Shown piece after piece: positions 53,532 to 63,211 of a stretch of 64,000 nucleotides of DNA. Every line of letters starts with the position of its first letter. Positions within the stretch are counted from its first letter, which is position 1. The position numbers were made by a program, and so were the translations under genes. Source of the DNA: CALWZE01 sp036644375 (GTDB lineage: Bacteria > Bacillota > Clostridia > Oscillospirales > Ruminococcaceae); contig JAVXQD010000006.1 of NCBI GenBank assembly GCA_036644375.1, forward strand, positions 11,908 to 75,907. Direction: 5' to 3'. The notes below the pieces were generated by a model that was given only the letters and a program-made list of their open reading frames with translations, did no database searches and was not told the origin of the DNA.

Positions 53532-54824
53532 TCACTGTCCGAGCCTTATCACACAGTAATCCCCGTGAAGGTCGGAGATTGTTCCCTCGATGATATCATG
53601 CTTGTGCAAACCCCGGCCATATACAAGTGCGGGCAGATAGCGGTCGGTATATCCGCTGTATGCGCCGTCGTCCTGCATTGTTTCGAGAATAACGCGCGCC
53701 GGCTTGCCAACAAACTCTTGCATAACCTTTACGCGGGATTTTTGAGCGGCTTCGCTCATCAGTGCCGCGCGTTTGTCCTTTACGTATTTATCTATCTGAC
53801 AGGGCATTTTTGCGCCCGCAGTTCCGGAGCGGATGGAATAGGGGAATATGTGGCACTTTAAAAATCCGAACTCACTCACGAATTTCAGGCTTGCATCAAA
53901 ATCATCGTCAGTCTCGCCCGCAAACCCAACCATGACATCGGTCGTGAAGGTCGGTGAGATAAACATACCCTTGATTTTTTGAGAGACCTCGACGTATTGC
54001 GAGATTGAGTATTTGCGGTTCATGCGCTTTAAAGTTGCGTCACACCCGCTTTGCAGTGCGAGATGAAACTGGGGACACAGCTTTTCAACCCTTGACATTC
54101 TGTGCAGCATGTCGTCACTCAAAAGATCCGGCTCAAGAGAGCCGAGACGAATTCTCTCGATTCCGTCAATGTCGGCAGCGCATTCAATCGCATCTGCGAG
54201 ATTGTGCTCCGTGCCGCGCCCATAGCAGGACAAATTGATTCCGGACAGGACAATTTCCTTGTAGCCGTTGTCCGCGAACATTTTGAGCTGTTCCCTCAAA
54301 CGATCCAGCGGCATTGAGCGAACCGGACCCCGCGCAAAAGGAACAATACAATAGGCGCAAAAACGCTCACATCCATCCTCGATTTTCAAAAATGCCCTGG
54401 TGTGCCCATCAAGATTTTCGGTTTTCAGAATCTCGAACGTTTTGCCGGAGTTTGGGGCGATGCTTATCCGAGGTTTCCTGTCTGTGATGAAATTCGACAA
54501 CAGGTCGGGAAGCTCATTGCGGTTACCGGTTCCCATGATTATGTCGGCCTCGGTAAATTCGGACGCCTGTTCGGGAAATGCCTGGGGAAAACAGCCCGAA
54601 AGAACTGTTATTACTTGCGGATTCAACCTCTTTACGCGCCGAAGATATTGGCGAACCCGTTTGTCTCCATTGGCGGTAACGGTGCAGGAATTTATCACAA
54701 TGACGTCTGCATCCGAATCCGATGTTGCGATTTGATATCCTTTTTTAACAAGAAGCTCGGACATTGCAGCTGTCTCGAAGCTGTTAACCTTACAGCCGAA
54801 GGTATATAAAAAAATATTCACCAT
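53532..54824 (-). CDS. mtaB: tRNA t6A37 methylthiotransferase MtaB
   Basis: A radical-SAM enzyme adding a methylthio group to t6A37 of ANN-reading tRNAs. The UPF0004 domain has FLYTFGCKVNSFET, VINSCTVTANGDKRVRQ and LSGCFPQ. The radical-SAM cluster is in EDGCERFCAYCIVPFARGPVRS (CX3CX2C). A C-terminal TRAM-like domain follows. The TFGCKVN and REQL/ARG features fit MtaB rather than MiaB or RimO. The start at 54824 follows GGGAGTG. 430 residues. Confidence 0.94.
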   Translation of the reverse strand: MVNIFLYTFGCKVNSFETAAMSELLVKKGYQIATSDSDADVIVINSCTVTANGDKRVRQYLRRVKRLNPQVITVLSGCFPQAFPEQASEFTEADIIMGTGNRNELPDLLSNFITDRKPRISIAPNSGKTFEILKTENLDGHTRAFLKIEDGCERFCAYCIVPFARGPVRSMPLDRLREQLKMFADNGYKEIVLSGINLSCYGRGTEHNLADAIECAADIDGIERIRLGSLEPDLLSDDMLHRMSRVEKLCPQFHLALQSGCDATLKRMNRKYSISQYVEVSQKIKGMFISPTFTTDVMVGFAGETDDDFDASLKFVSEFGFLKCHIFPYSIRSGTAGAKMPCQIDKYVKDKRAALMSEAAQKSRVKVMQEFVGKPARVILETMQDDGAYSGYTDRYLPALVYGRGLHKHDIIEGTISDLHGDYCVIRLGQ

Positions 54825-54920
54825 TGCACTCCCGAAATATACTATAAAAAGAATTATACATAACAATAAAGGAAAAAACAACAAAGCCGCCGCATACCCT
54901 TTGTTATGGAGGTATGAAAG

Positions 54921-56132
54921 ATGATAAAATTAAAAACTATTGCCATATTGACGATATGCGCGCTGCTGCTGCAAAATTTTGTTTTTGCATTTGAAACCAA
55001 CTCAAACGATGAGTTTGCCCAAATGACCGGACTTTCCGATTGCTATACGGCCGCGTTTGCAAATAGGGAGGAACTGCCGCTGGACGCTTCGGCGGTTGTT
55101 CTTGTAGAGAGAGAGACGGGTGAGGTGCTCTATGAAAAAAATGCCGACGAGCCGCGTGCAATTGCATCTATAACTAAGGTGATGACAATTATATTGGTCA
55201 TGGAGGCGTTGGAAAGCGGGAAAATATCACTTGATGAAACTGTGAATATAAGCGAGCATGCCTTTTCGATGGGCGGGTCGCAGATTTGGCTTGAACCGGG
55301 CGAAATTTTTACGGTCAACGAGCTTTTAAAGGCGGTGTCGGTTGCGAGTGCCAATGACGCGGCGGTTGCACTTGCAGAGCATGTGGGTGGCAGCGAGGAC
55401 GGATTTGTCTCGATGATGAATCAAAAGGCGGCAGAGCTGGGAATGACGAAAACAACCTTTAAAAATTCAAACGGACTCGACGAGGACGGGCACATTTCCT
55501 GTGCGCGTGATGTGGCGCTGATGTCGCGTGAGATTCTCAAGCACGAATTGGTTAGAAATTATATCACCACGTGGATGGATGAGCTGAGAAATGGCGAGAC
55601 ACAGCTCACCAACACAAATAAAATGCTGAAATCCTTTAATGGAATTTCCGGAATAAAGACAGGGACAACAAATAAGGCGGGGGTGTGCATCTCGGCGTCT
55701 GCAATCAGAAACGATATGGAGCTCATTGCCGTCGTACTCGGCTCGTCGGATTCAAAAGCGAGATTTGCCGGTGCCGGAACACTTCTCGAATACGGCTTTG
55801 CAAATTACGAACTTGCGCCAATCAAGCTCGATATGGCACTTCTGACGCCCGTTGAGGTCAGTCTCGGTGAGGAGGAGCAGTGCGGGATTGTGTACGATAT
55901 ACCGAAAAATGTCGTGGTTGAAAAGGGAAAGTCCGAGTCGGTGATGTGTGAAATTGAAATGAATCAAAAAGTTAATGCGCCGGTTGAGCAGGGTCAGGTA
56001 TTGGGTAAAATCACTGTTTACTGTGACGGAATTGCGATAGGAAATTACCCTGTTACCGCTGAGAATGCGATTGCGAAGCTTCAGTTTCAGAGCGGTATCG
56101 TCAGGCTTCTCAAGGCGGCTTTTACCATGTGA
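54921..56132 (+). CDS. D-alanyl-D-alanine carboxypeptidase DacF-like
   Basis: The second paralogue in the window. Signal peptide (LKTIAILTICALLLQNFVFAF), SxxK in ASITKVMTIILV, SxN as SAN in VSVASANDAAVAL, KTG in GIKTGTTNKAG, then the beta-rich PBP5 C-terminal domain and a short amphipathic end. DacF acts in the sporulation peptidoglycan of Bacillus; that role here is inferred only from similarity. TGGAGG precedes the ATG. It is divergent from mtaB. 403 residues. Confidence 0.92.
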   Translation: MIKLKTIAILTICALLLQNFVFAFETNSNDEFAQMTGLSDCYTAAFANREELPLDASAVVLVERETGEVLYEKNADEPRAIASITKVMTIILVMEALESGKISLDETVNISEHAFSMGGSQIWLEPGEIFTVNELLKAVSVASANDAAVALAEHVGGSEDGFVSMMNQKAAELGMTKTTFKNSNGLDEDGHISCARDVALMSREILKHELVRNYITTWMDELRNGETQLTNTNKMLKSFNGISGIKTGTTNKAGVCISASAIRNDMELIAVVLGSSDSKARFAGAGTLLEYGFANYELAPIKLDMALLTPVEVSLGEEEQCGIVYDIPKNVVVEKGKSESVMCEIEMNQKVNAPVEQGQVLGKITVYCDGIAIGNYPVTAENAIAKLQFQSGIVRLLKAAFTM

Positions 56133-56148
56133 GGTTCAGTCATTTTCC

Positions 56149-56177
56149 TTGACATAAGCGGAATATTGCTATATCAT
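56149..56177 (+). promoter_or_regulatory. Promoter of pgi
   Basis: TTGACA (56149-56154), 17 bases, TATCAT (56172-56177). Confidence 0.75.
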
Positions 56178-56222
56178 AAGCCTAAGATATATATTAAACA
56201 TATATGAATTGAAGGTAAAAAA

Positions 56223-57551
56223 ATGGCAGTTAAAATCAATTCGGCATACCTTGACGGGTTTGTTTCAAAAAGCGATTTCGAAGCTGTTGCAGGAAACCTC
56301 AAAACAGCCTGTCTGCAGCTTGCTGACGGAACGGGAAAGGGCAATGACTATATCGGATGGCGCGATTTGCCAAGCGACTACAATACGGATGAATTCACAC
56401 GTATAAAAGCTGCGGCCCAGAAAATTCGCAGTGACAGTGACGTTTTGGTTGTCATCGGTATCGGAGGCTCGTATCTCGGCGCCCGTGCGGTTATTGAAAT
56501 GCTCGGAAGTCAGTTTTTTAACGAATTCAGCCCGTTAAAAATATATTTTGCGGGCAATAATATCAGCGGGGACTATATCAACCACCTCGTTAAGCTGTGT
56601 GAGGGAAAACGACTCAGCGTAAATATCGTGTCCAAATCAGGAACTACCACCGAGCCGGCACTTGCTTTTCGCATTTTTAAGAAAATTCTTGAAGAGCGCT
56701 ATGGCAAGCAGGAGGCGGCGGAGCGCATTTATGCAACTACAGACAGGGCGAGAGGCACGCTTAAAGGGCTGTCGGACAATGAGGGATATCAGACCTTTGT
56801 CATTCCCGATGATATAGGCGGACGATATTCCGTGCTTACGGCGGTCGGGCTTTTGCCTATAGCCGCCGCCGGCTTTGATATAGACAAGCTGATGTGCGGA
56901 GCGAGGGCAGCTCAGGAGAAGTTCAGCAACGATCTGCCTGAAAACCCCACTAATATATACGCGTGTGCCCGAAACATACTCTATAATAAGGGCAAGCGAG
57001 TTGAGACTCTGTCCTGCTTCGAACCGGCATTTTCTCTGTTTTCGGAGTGGTGGAAGCAGCTTTTCGGCGAGAGCGAGGGCAAGGACAAAAAAGGACTTAT
57101 GCCCACCTCGGTTATCTTTTCGACCGATTTGCATTCCATGGGTCAGTTTATTCAGGACGGCTCAAGGGTCATGCTCGAAACTGTTGTTGAATTCAAAAAG
57201 CCGGCATCCGACTTTACTGTAGACATGGAGGCCGAGGACTTTGACGGGCTTAACTATCTCGGCGGCAAGACTATGTCATATGTCAACAAAAATGCGCAGA
57301 GCGGCACAATTCTCGCCCATGTCGAGGGAGAGGTTCCGTGCATGGTCGTTGAGGTCGACGAAATCGATGAGCTCAATATCGGAGAGCTTATCTATTTCTT
57401 TGAGCGCGCGTGTGCCGTGTCCGGGTATATGCTTAAGATAAACCCGTTCAATCAGCCGGGTGTTGAGAGCTACAAGAAAAACATGTTTGCTTTGCTCGGC
57501 AAACCGGGCTTTGAAAGTGAAAGAGAACAGCTCATAAAAAGAATAAAGTAA
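56223..57551 (+). CDS. pgi: Glucose-6-phosphate isomerase
   Basis: Interconverts glucose-6-phosphate and fructose-6-phosphate in glycolysis. Signatures: VIGIGGSYLGARAVIEML, IVSKSGTTTEPALAFRIF, DDIGGRYSVLTAVGLLP, LHSMGQFIQDGSR and NPFNQPGVESYKKNMFALLG with the catalytic Lys region. 442 residues, the short bacterial form. It has its own promoter; the next gene follows after 23 bases. Confidence 0.97.
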   Translation: MAVKINSAYLDGFVSKSDFEAVAGNLKTACLQLADGTGKGNDYIGWRDLPSDYNTDEFTRIKAAAQKIRSDSDVLVVIGIGGSYLGARAVIEMLGSQFFNEFSPLKIYFAGNNISGDYINHLVKLCEGKRLSVNIVSKSGTTTEPALAFRIFKKILEERYGKQEAAERIYATTDRARGTLKGLSDNEGYQTFVIPDDIGGRYSVLTAVGLLPIAAAGFDIDKLMCGARAAQEKFSNDLPENPTNIYACARNILYNKGKRVETLSCFEPAFSLFSEWWKQLFGESEGKDKKGLMPTSVIFSTDLHSMGQFIQDGSRVMLETVVEFKKPASDFTVDMEAEDFDGLNYLGGKTMSYVNKNAQSGTILAHVEGEVPCMVVEVDEIDELNIGELIYFFERACAVSGYMLKINPFNQPGVESYKKNMFALLGKPGFESEREQLIKRIK

Positions 57552-57574
57552 AAAACTTCGGAGGATTTACGCCA

Positions 57575-57979
57575 ATGATCAAGCTTATTGTTGGAAACAA
57601 GGGTTCAGGCAAAACAAAAATGATGATTGATATGATCAATGAGTCTGCGCAGACCGTTACAGGGAATATAGTCTGCATCGAAAAAGGGATGAAGTCGACA
57701 TATAATATAAAATCATCGGTTCGCATAATTGATGTTGACGATTACGCAATTAAGGGTTATGATGCGTTCTTCGGATTCTTTATGGGAATTCTCGCGGGTA
57801 ACTATGATATTGAAGAAGTGTATGTGGACGGAATTTTGAAAATAGGCAACAATGATGTCGAGGATTTTTCTGTGCTGCTTGACCGCATTGAAGAGCTTGC
57901 GACTAACTCGCTTAAAATTGTATTCACAGTGTCTACCGACCTTGAAAACCTCACGGACGGAATCAAGAAATATATGTGA
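57575..57979 (+). CDS. Small P-loop protein of unknown function
   Basis: A 134-residue protein with an N-terminal Walker A (LIVGNKGSGKTKMMIDMI) and a possible Walker B-like YVDGILKIGNNDVED. It lacks other domains. Similar small ATP-binding proteins occur in Clostridia without a known role, sometimes wrongly named PilT-like. It sits between pgi and rpmF; CTTCGGAGG precedes the ATG. I do not assign a function. Confidence 0.8.
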   Translation: MIKLIVGNKGSGKTKMMIDMINESAQTVTGNIVCIEKGMKSTYNIKSSVRIIDVDDYAIKGYDAFFGFFMGILAGNYDIEEVYVDGILKIGNNDVEDFSVLLDRIEELATNSLKIVFTVSTDLENLTDGIKKYM

Positions 57980-57998
57980 TATTTCCGCATAAAAGCTA

Positions 57999-58027
57999 TT
58001 GACAAGGGGCTTTTATACAGATATAAT
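57999..58027 (+). promoter_or_regulatory. Full-consensus promoter of rpmF
   Basis: TTGACA (57999-58004), 17 bases, TATAAT (58022-58027), perfect in both boxes, as expected for a ribosomal protein gene. It leaves an approximately 80-nt leader. Confidence 0.88.
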
Positions 58028-58110
58028 ATTAAAGCACGTAAAAAGTGCCAACAAAAAAATTAATGTGACTGCTCACACTTGACTATTCACACAATGAGGA
58101 GGTGCTTAAA

Positions 58111-58293
58111 GTGGCAGTACCAAAAAGAAGGGTTTCCAAAACTCGACGTGACAAAAGACGTTCCTCGGTGTGGAAACTTCCCCTTCCCTGTTTTGCAAGA
58201 TGCTCGCATTGCGGTGAATTGATGATTCCCCATAAAGTGTGCGGCAATTGCGGTTATTACAAGGACAAAGAAGTTGTCAATAAGGAAGCATAG
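58111..58293 (+). CDS. rpmF: 50S ribosomal protein bL32
   Basis: 60 residues: AVPKRRVSKTRRDKRRSS and a zinc-ribbon with CSHC and CGNC, so this is the zinc-binding form. The GTG at 58111 lies seven bases after AGGAGGTG; an earlier GTG at 58102 overlaps the ribosome binding site. The usual yceD (DUF177) neighbour is missing; the small P-loop gene is there instead. Confidence 0.96.
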   Translation: MAVPKRRVSKTRRDKRRSSVWKLPLPCFARCSHCGELMIPHKVCGNCGYYKDKEVVNKEA

Positions 58294-58309
58294 TTTTGAC
58301 ACATTCAAA

Positions 58310-58336
58310 GACGAGGATTTATTCCTCGTCTTTTTT
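58310..58336 (+). terminator. Terminator after rpmF
   Basis: GACGAGGA/TCCTCGTC with a five-base loop and six T. Confidence 0.9.
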
Positions 58337-58362
58337 GTAATTTATAAAAAGGATGTATAAAA

Positions 58363-59670
58363 ATGTCGATTGTCATTTCAAGCATTGAGCCGCAAAGCTC
58401 TGCGGAACAGCTGAATATACCTCTCGGCTCTCTGCTGATAAGTGTCAACGGGCACGCAATAAACGATGTGCTGGATTATGGATTTCACACTGCCGCCACT
58501 CATTTAAGGCTTGAAATTCAAGATAAGAACAGTGCGGAAATAAAAGTATATGAGCTGTTCAAGGGCCAATATGATCGGCTTGGCATAGAGTCCGAGAGCT
58601 TCCTCATGGATACTCAACATACCTGCAGAAACAGCTGTGTATTCTGTTTTATTGATCAGCTTCCAAAGGGTCTGCGCGAGAGCCTTTATTTTAAGGACGA
58701 CGATGAGAGGCTGTCGTTTTTGTTCGGAAATTATATCACACTCACGAATCTCGGTGACCGTGAGGTTCAGCGCATAATTGAAATGAAGGTTTCCCCCATC
58801 AACATATCCATTCACACAACTAACGAAAAACTCAGATGTGAGATGATGGGAAACAGGTTCGCCGGTGAGAAGCTGAAATATCTCTATCAGCTTGCGCAGG
58901 CGGGTCTTGAGATAAATTGCCAGATTGTGCTCTGCCGAGGATTAAACGACGGCGAGGAGCTTCGCAAAACGCTCGGGAATCTGACTGCGCTTTATCCGTC
59001 GGTTCAAAGCATCGCATGTGTACCCGTAGGTTTGACAGAGCACAGAGAGGGACTTGCAAAGCTTGAGGCTTTTGACCGACAAAGTGCCTGTGAGGTGCTC
59101 GATATAATGGGGGACATCAACGCCGATTGCAAGCAAAAATACGGGGTGAATCTCGCATATCCCGCCGATGAGTTCTTTCTGCTTGCAGGGCGGAGGATTC
59201 CGCCGATTGAATATTATGACGAGCTTTTGCAGACCGAGAACGGGGTTGGAATGCTCGCGGTGCTGGCGGATGACTTCAGCTATGCGCTTGACGAAGCGGT
59301 GGAGGACAGGGATGAGCACACATGCACTATTGCAACCGGTGAGGCAGCATACGAGACAATTCTCGGACTGACAGAAAAGGCAAAGCAAAAAATTCCGAGA
59401 CTCAGGTGCGAGGTTGTCGCAATTAAAAACAATTTTTTCGGCGGCAATGTAGTTGTTTCGGGGCTTGTTACAGCGACTGATATAATTTCGCAGCTCGGCG
59501 GGAAAACCATAAAGGGGGATACGCTTTTGATTCCCGAAAATATGCTGAGACGTGAGGGGGACATGTTCCTTGACAGCATCACGGTCGAACAGCTTTCTCG
59601 AAAGCTCAATAAAAAAATACGGATAGTAAGTGACGGAGCAGATTTGATTGAGGCTCTGCGTGAAAGGTAA
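58363..59670 (+). CDS. DUF512 family PDZ-radical SAM-like protein
   Basis: A 435-residue protein with an N-terminal PDZ-like domain (SAEQLNIPLGSLLISVNGHAIND), a radical-SAM-like core with CRNSCVFCFIDQLP (CX3CX2C) and the C-terminal DUF512 domain. The family lies beside der in many Clostridia, as here (five-base gap). The reaction is unknown; iron-sulfur binding is inferred from the cysteines. Confidence 0.88.
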   Translation: MSIVISSIEPQSSAEQLNIPLGSLLISVNGHAINDVLDYGFHTAATHLRLEIQDKNSAEIKVYELFKGQYDRLGIESESFLMDTQHTCRNSCVFCFIDQLPKGLRESLYFKDDDERLSFLFGNYITLTNLGDREVQRIIEMKVSPINISIHTTNEKLRCEMMGNRFAGEKLKYLYQLAQAGLEINCQIVLCRGLNDGEELRKTLGNLTALYPSVQSIACVPVGLTEHREGLAKLEAFDRQSACEVLDIMGDINADCKQKYGVNLAYPADEFFLLAGRRIPPIEYYDELLQTENGVGMLAVLADDFSYALDEAVEDRDEHTCTIATGEAAYETILGLTEKAKQKIPRLRCEVVAIKNNFFGGNVVVSGLVTATDIISQLGGKTIKGDTLLIPENMLRREGDMFLDSITVEQLSRKLNKKIRIVSDGADLIEALRER

Positions 59671-59675
59671 AAAAG

Positions 59676-61001
59676 ATGGCAAATAACGTAGTTGCGGTTG
59701 TCGGCAGACCTAATGTCGGCAAATCGACACTGTTCAACAAGCTGATAGGCGAGCGCCGCTCAATTGTCGATAATATGCCCGGTGTGACACGCGACCGTGT
59801 ATATGGTGAGTGTGAGTGGCAGAGCTATAAATTCCAGATGATAGATACGGGCGGAATCGAAACAGGCACAGATGACGAGATATTGAAGCACATACGTGCA
59901 CAGGCACAGCTTGCAATAGATATGGCCGATGTCGTCATCATGGTCACAGACCTCAAAGCAGGCGTGACTGCGGCGGATATCGAAATTGCATCCATTTTGC
60001 AAAAAAGCGGAAGACCGGTGGTGCTCGTAGTGAATAAATGCGACACAGTCGGAGGTCTCCCGCTGGAATTTTACGATTTTTACTCCTTGGGTCTCGGAGA
60101 ACCGATTGCTGTTTCTTCGGTCCACGGTCACGGCACGGGTGATCTGCTTGACGAAGTATGCAAACATCTTACCCCGAGCGAGGACACCGAAGATGGTGAA
60201 GATGACATAAAGGTTGCAATAATCGGCAAGCCGAATGTAGGCAAATCATCACTGACAAACTACATTATCGGTGAAAATCGAATGATTGTTTCGGATATAG
60301 CGGGGACGACCCGCGACGCCGTTGATGCCGTTATTGAGAATGAACACGGCAAATTTACGATTATAGACACTGCGGGAATGCGTAAAAAGGGCAATATTAA
60401 CGATGATATCGAGAGATACAGCGTTATGCGTGCACTGGCTGCCGTTGACCGCGCAAATGTGTGTGTCATAATGGTGGACGCCACTGAGGGCTTCACGGAA
60501 CAGGACAGCAAGGTTGCAGGATACGCCCACGAAAAGGGTAAGGCGTGTATCATTGCTGTGAATAAATGGGATTTGGTAGAAAAAGACGGCAAAACAATGG
60601 AAAAACAGCGTGAGCAGTATGAGAGAGATTTCAGCTTTATGTCCTATGCACCGATTATCTTTATCTCGGCTAAATCAGGGCAGAGGGTCGACAGACTGCT
60701 TGAGCTTATAAAATACGTCGATGTACAGAACGCGATGCGTGTGACGACAGGTATGCTCAATGACCTGCTGGCGCGTGCCATATCAAGGGTCGAGCCGCCG
60801 TCGGACAAGGGAAAACGGCTTAAGATTTATTATATGACACAGGCGTCAACAAGACCGCCGACATTTGTCACCTTTTGCAACAGAGCGGATTTGTTCCATT
60901 TCTCATATCAGAGATATCTTGAAAATCAAATCCGGGAAACCTTTGGACTTGAGGGGACACCGATCAGAGTGGTTGTTCGTGAAAGAGGAGATAAAGTTTA
61001 A
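59676..61001 (+). CDS. der: Ribosome biogenesis GTPase Der
   Basis: A double GTPase for 50S assembly. Two G domains: GRPNVGKSTLFNKL with DTGGIE and NKCD, then GKPNVGKSSLTNYI with DTAGMRKK and NKWD. A KH-like C-terminal domain follows (YYMTQASTRPPTFVTFCN). 441 residues. Confidence 0.98.
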   Translation: MANNVVAVVGRPNVGKSTLFNKLIGERRSIVDNMPGVTRDRVYGECEWQSYKFQMIDTGGIETGTDDEILKHIRAQAQLAIDMADVVIMVTDLKAGVTAADIEIASILQKSGRPVVLVVNKCDTVGGLPLEFYDFYSLGLGEPIAVSSVHGHGTGDLLDEVCKHLTPSEDTEDGEDDIKVAIIGKPNVGKSSLTNYIIGENRMIVSDIAGTTRDAVDAVIENEHGKFTIIDTAGMRKKGNINDDIERYSVMRALAAVDRANVCVIMVDATEGFTEQDSKVAGYAHEKGKACIIAVNKWDLVEKDGKTMEKQREQYERDFSFMSYAPIIFISAKSGQRVDRLLELIKYVDVQNAMRVTTGMLNDLLARAISRVEPPSDKGKRLKIYYMTQASTRPPTFVTFCNRADLFHFSYQRYLENQIRETFGLEGTPIRVVVRERGDKV

Positions 61002-61004
61002 ACA

Positions 61005-61634
61005 ATGAGAGTTCTAATAATTGTATTGACCGTAATCGAAGGATATCTGCTCGGCTCGCTGAGCTTTGGGATTATCACAACGCGCATTTTGGCAAAAAAA
61101 GATATACGCACACTCGGAAGCGGAAATGCCGGAATGACAAATGTTTTGCGCTCGGTAGGCTCGCTTGCGGGTGCGCTCACAGGCTTCGGAGATTTCGCCA
61201 AGGGCGCAATCTCCATTGTGCTTGGAAGATGGCTTTTTGAGTCGGCAGCTCTGAACCCTTATCTCGGAGGTTATCTCGCGGCGCTGTTTGCCATAATGGG
61301 ACATCTTTTTCCGCTGTATTTCGGATTTAAGGGCGGCAAGGGAGTTATGACGACTGCAGGGGTTCTGCTTGTGCTCAATCCCACAATCCTGCTTGTGCTC
61401 GCGGTGCTTTTTGCAATAGCCTTTGCCATTACAAAAACAATTTCAATCTGCTCAATAATGGCAGCTCTGGCTTATCCTCCGGTGAATCTTATATACAGTC
61501 TGCTCGCAGGGAAAGAATGGCTGTTCTCGACATTTTTTGCTGTTTGTATCTGCGGGCTTGTCATCTTTGAGCACCGAAGCAACATTAAGCGTATACGCGA
61601 AGGTACGGAGAAGAAATTTGTCATAAAAAAATAG
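61005..61634 (+). CDS. plsY: Glycerol-3-phosphate acyltransferase PlsY
   Basis: A membrane enzyme that transfers an acyl group from acyl-phosphate to glycerol-3-phosphate. Signatures: GYLLGSLSFGII, LGSGNAGMTNVLR, GFKGGKGVMTTAG; about five helices in 209 residues. It starts three bases after der. Functionally it links to the acyl-phosphate made through FakA (15750-17471). Confidence 0.96.
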   Translation: MRVLIIVLTVIEGYLLGSLSFGIITTRILAKKDIRTLGSGNAGMTNVLRSVGSLAGALTGFGDFAKGAISIVLGRWLFESAALNPYLGGYLAALFAIMGHLFPLYFGFKGGKGVMTTAGVLLVLNPTILLVLAVLFAIAFAITKTISICSIMAALAYPPVNLIYSLLAGKEWLFSTFFAVCICGLVIFEHRSNIKRIREGTEKKFVIKK

Positions 61635-61644
61635 GTAGAATAAA

Positions 61645-61681
61645 TGTTCTTTTTGGTGTATAATCAAAAGGAACATTTTTC
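61645..61681 (+). terminator. Terminator after plsY
   Basis: TGTTCTTTTTG (61645-61655) pairs with CAAAAGGAACA (61665-61675), followed by TTTTT. Confidence 0.75.
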
Positions 61682-61895
61682 TGTGCTGCGGAAAATGAAG
61701 AAATCCGCTGATATGTGCGGATTGCAAAGCATTTATCGGCAAGCACCGCATTTGTGTGTCCAGACGCAAAATGAGGGCATTCGGCACACCGAGTGCCGCA
61801 AAAAACGGAAATCGCAGCACATGACTAACACGCTCAGGTACTTGCTTAGAGGCTGTTTAAAGTTAACTGTGCACTCTGCGCATATGGGGGTTTTT

Positions 61896-63173
61896 ATGAC
61901 CGAAGCTCTATTGATTGGAATAATGGTTATTGTGCTTGCCATCTTTGTTTTGGCGATAATCATTGTAATTAAGATAACTGCTGCTGTAAGCGGAGACGGA
62001 GACATCAAGGCTGTACGTCAGGATATAATACAAGAGCAGCGCGAGTCGCGCAGAGAATCAATGGACGGCATCATGAATATGTCGGACATGCTTGCGCGCT
62101 CTGTGCAGGGCTCGTTTGACCGTCAGGACTCACGGATGGACGTGCTGACCAAGGGAGTTGCGGATAATCTCAGAGCCGTGGGAGAAAGCCTTAAAAACTA
62201 TTCGGTGCAAAGCGAGCAGAGACTGGACAATATCCGCACCACAATCGAGAGCAGACTTACATCGCTTCAAAATGACAATAATCAAAAGCTGGAAAAAATG
62301 CGGGAGACCGTTGATGAAAAGCTCCAAAAAACGCTCGACGACAAACTCAGCCAGTCATTCAGCATGGTTAGTGAACGGCTGGAGCAGGTTTACAAGGGCC
62401 TCGGTGAGATGCAGACGCTTGCAGTGGGTGTAGGAGACTTGAAAAAAGTCCTGTCAAATGTCAAGACGCGAGGAATTTTAGGTGAGATACAGCTCGGTGC
62501 GATTTTGGAGCAAATGATGTCAAATGAGCAGTACGACCGTGAGGTCGTGACAAAGCAGGGAAGCCGTGACCACGTCGAATTTGCGGTTAAGCTGCCGAGC
62601 GATGACGGGTCAATTACGTATCTTCCGATTGACGCAAAATTTCCGATGGATGCATATTCCGATCTTGTTGATGCATATGATGAGGCCGATGCGGTAAAAA
62701 TTGACCTCGCCGCAAAACTGCTTATGAGCAGAATAAAGCAAGAGGCAAAGGACATTCATGAAAAATATATCGATCCGCCCAACACAACCGATTTTGCCAT
62801 TATGTTTTTCCCGATTGAAGGCCTTTACGCAGAGGCGGTCAGACGCGGAATGGTCGAGATATTGCAGCGGGACTATAAAGTCAGCATAGCGGGACCGACA
62901 ACAATGGCGGCTCTGCTAAACAGTCTTCAAATGGGATTCCGCACTCTGGCAATTCAAAAGCGCTCGGGAGAGGTGTGGAGGGTTTTGGGAGCAGTAAAGA
63001 ATGAGTTTGATACATTTGCCGGGGTTTTGAATATGACCCAGCAACGGCTGAATCAGGCCAACGAGGAGTTGGATAAACTGGTGGGAGTTCGCACAAGACA
63101 GATTCAGAGAAGACTGAAGGATGTCACTACAGCTGAAAATACTGAAGAAAAACTGAATATATTAACAGAATAG
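61896..63173 (+). CDS. rmuC: DNA recombination protein RmuC
   Basis: RmuC proteins limit rearrangements at inverted repeats and carry a nuclease-like fold. An N-terminal membrane helix (IGIMVIVLAIFVLAIIIVIK), a long coiled coil (~45-180) and the RmuC domain (TRGILGEIQLGAILEQMM, YLPIDAKFPMDAYSDL) are seen. The ATG at 61896 follows GGGG; the frame stays open for 84 codons upstream, which I consider non-coding. 425 residues. Confidence 0.93.
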   Translation: MTEALLIGIMVIVLAIFVLAIIIVIKITAAVSGDGDIKAVRQDIIQEQRESRRESMDGIMNMSDMLARSVQGSFDRQDSRMDVLTKGVADNLRAVGESLKNYSVQSEQRLDNIRTTIESRLTSLQNDNNQKLEKMRETVDEKLQKTLDDKLSQSFSMVSERLEQVYKGLGEMQTLAVGVGDLKKVLSNVKTRGILGEIQLGAILEQMMSNEQYDREVVTKQGSRDHVEFAVKLPSDDGSITYLPIDAKFPMDAYSDLVDAYDEADAVKIDLAAKLLMSRIKQEAKDIHEKYIDPPNTTDFAIMFFPIEGLYAEAVRRGMVEILQRDYKVSIAGPTTMAALLNSLQMGFRTLAIQKRSGEVWRVLGAVKNEFDTFAGVLNMTQQRLNQANEELDKLVGVRTRQIQRRLKDVTTAENTEEKLNILTE

Positions 63174-63211
63174 TGTAATATATTACGCAAAAAAGCCGTT
63201 CTGTATATTAT

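Noticed and set aside
61644..61895. N-terminal extension of RmuC
   Set aside because: The stretch contains the plsY terminator and hairpins, lacks conserved sequence, and a ribosome binding site with a membrane-helix start is found at 61896.
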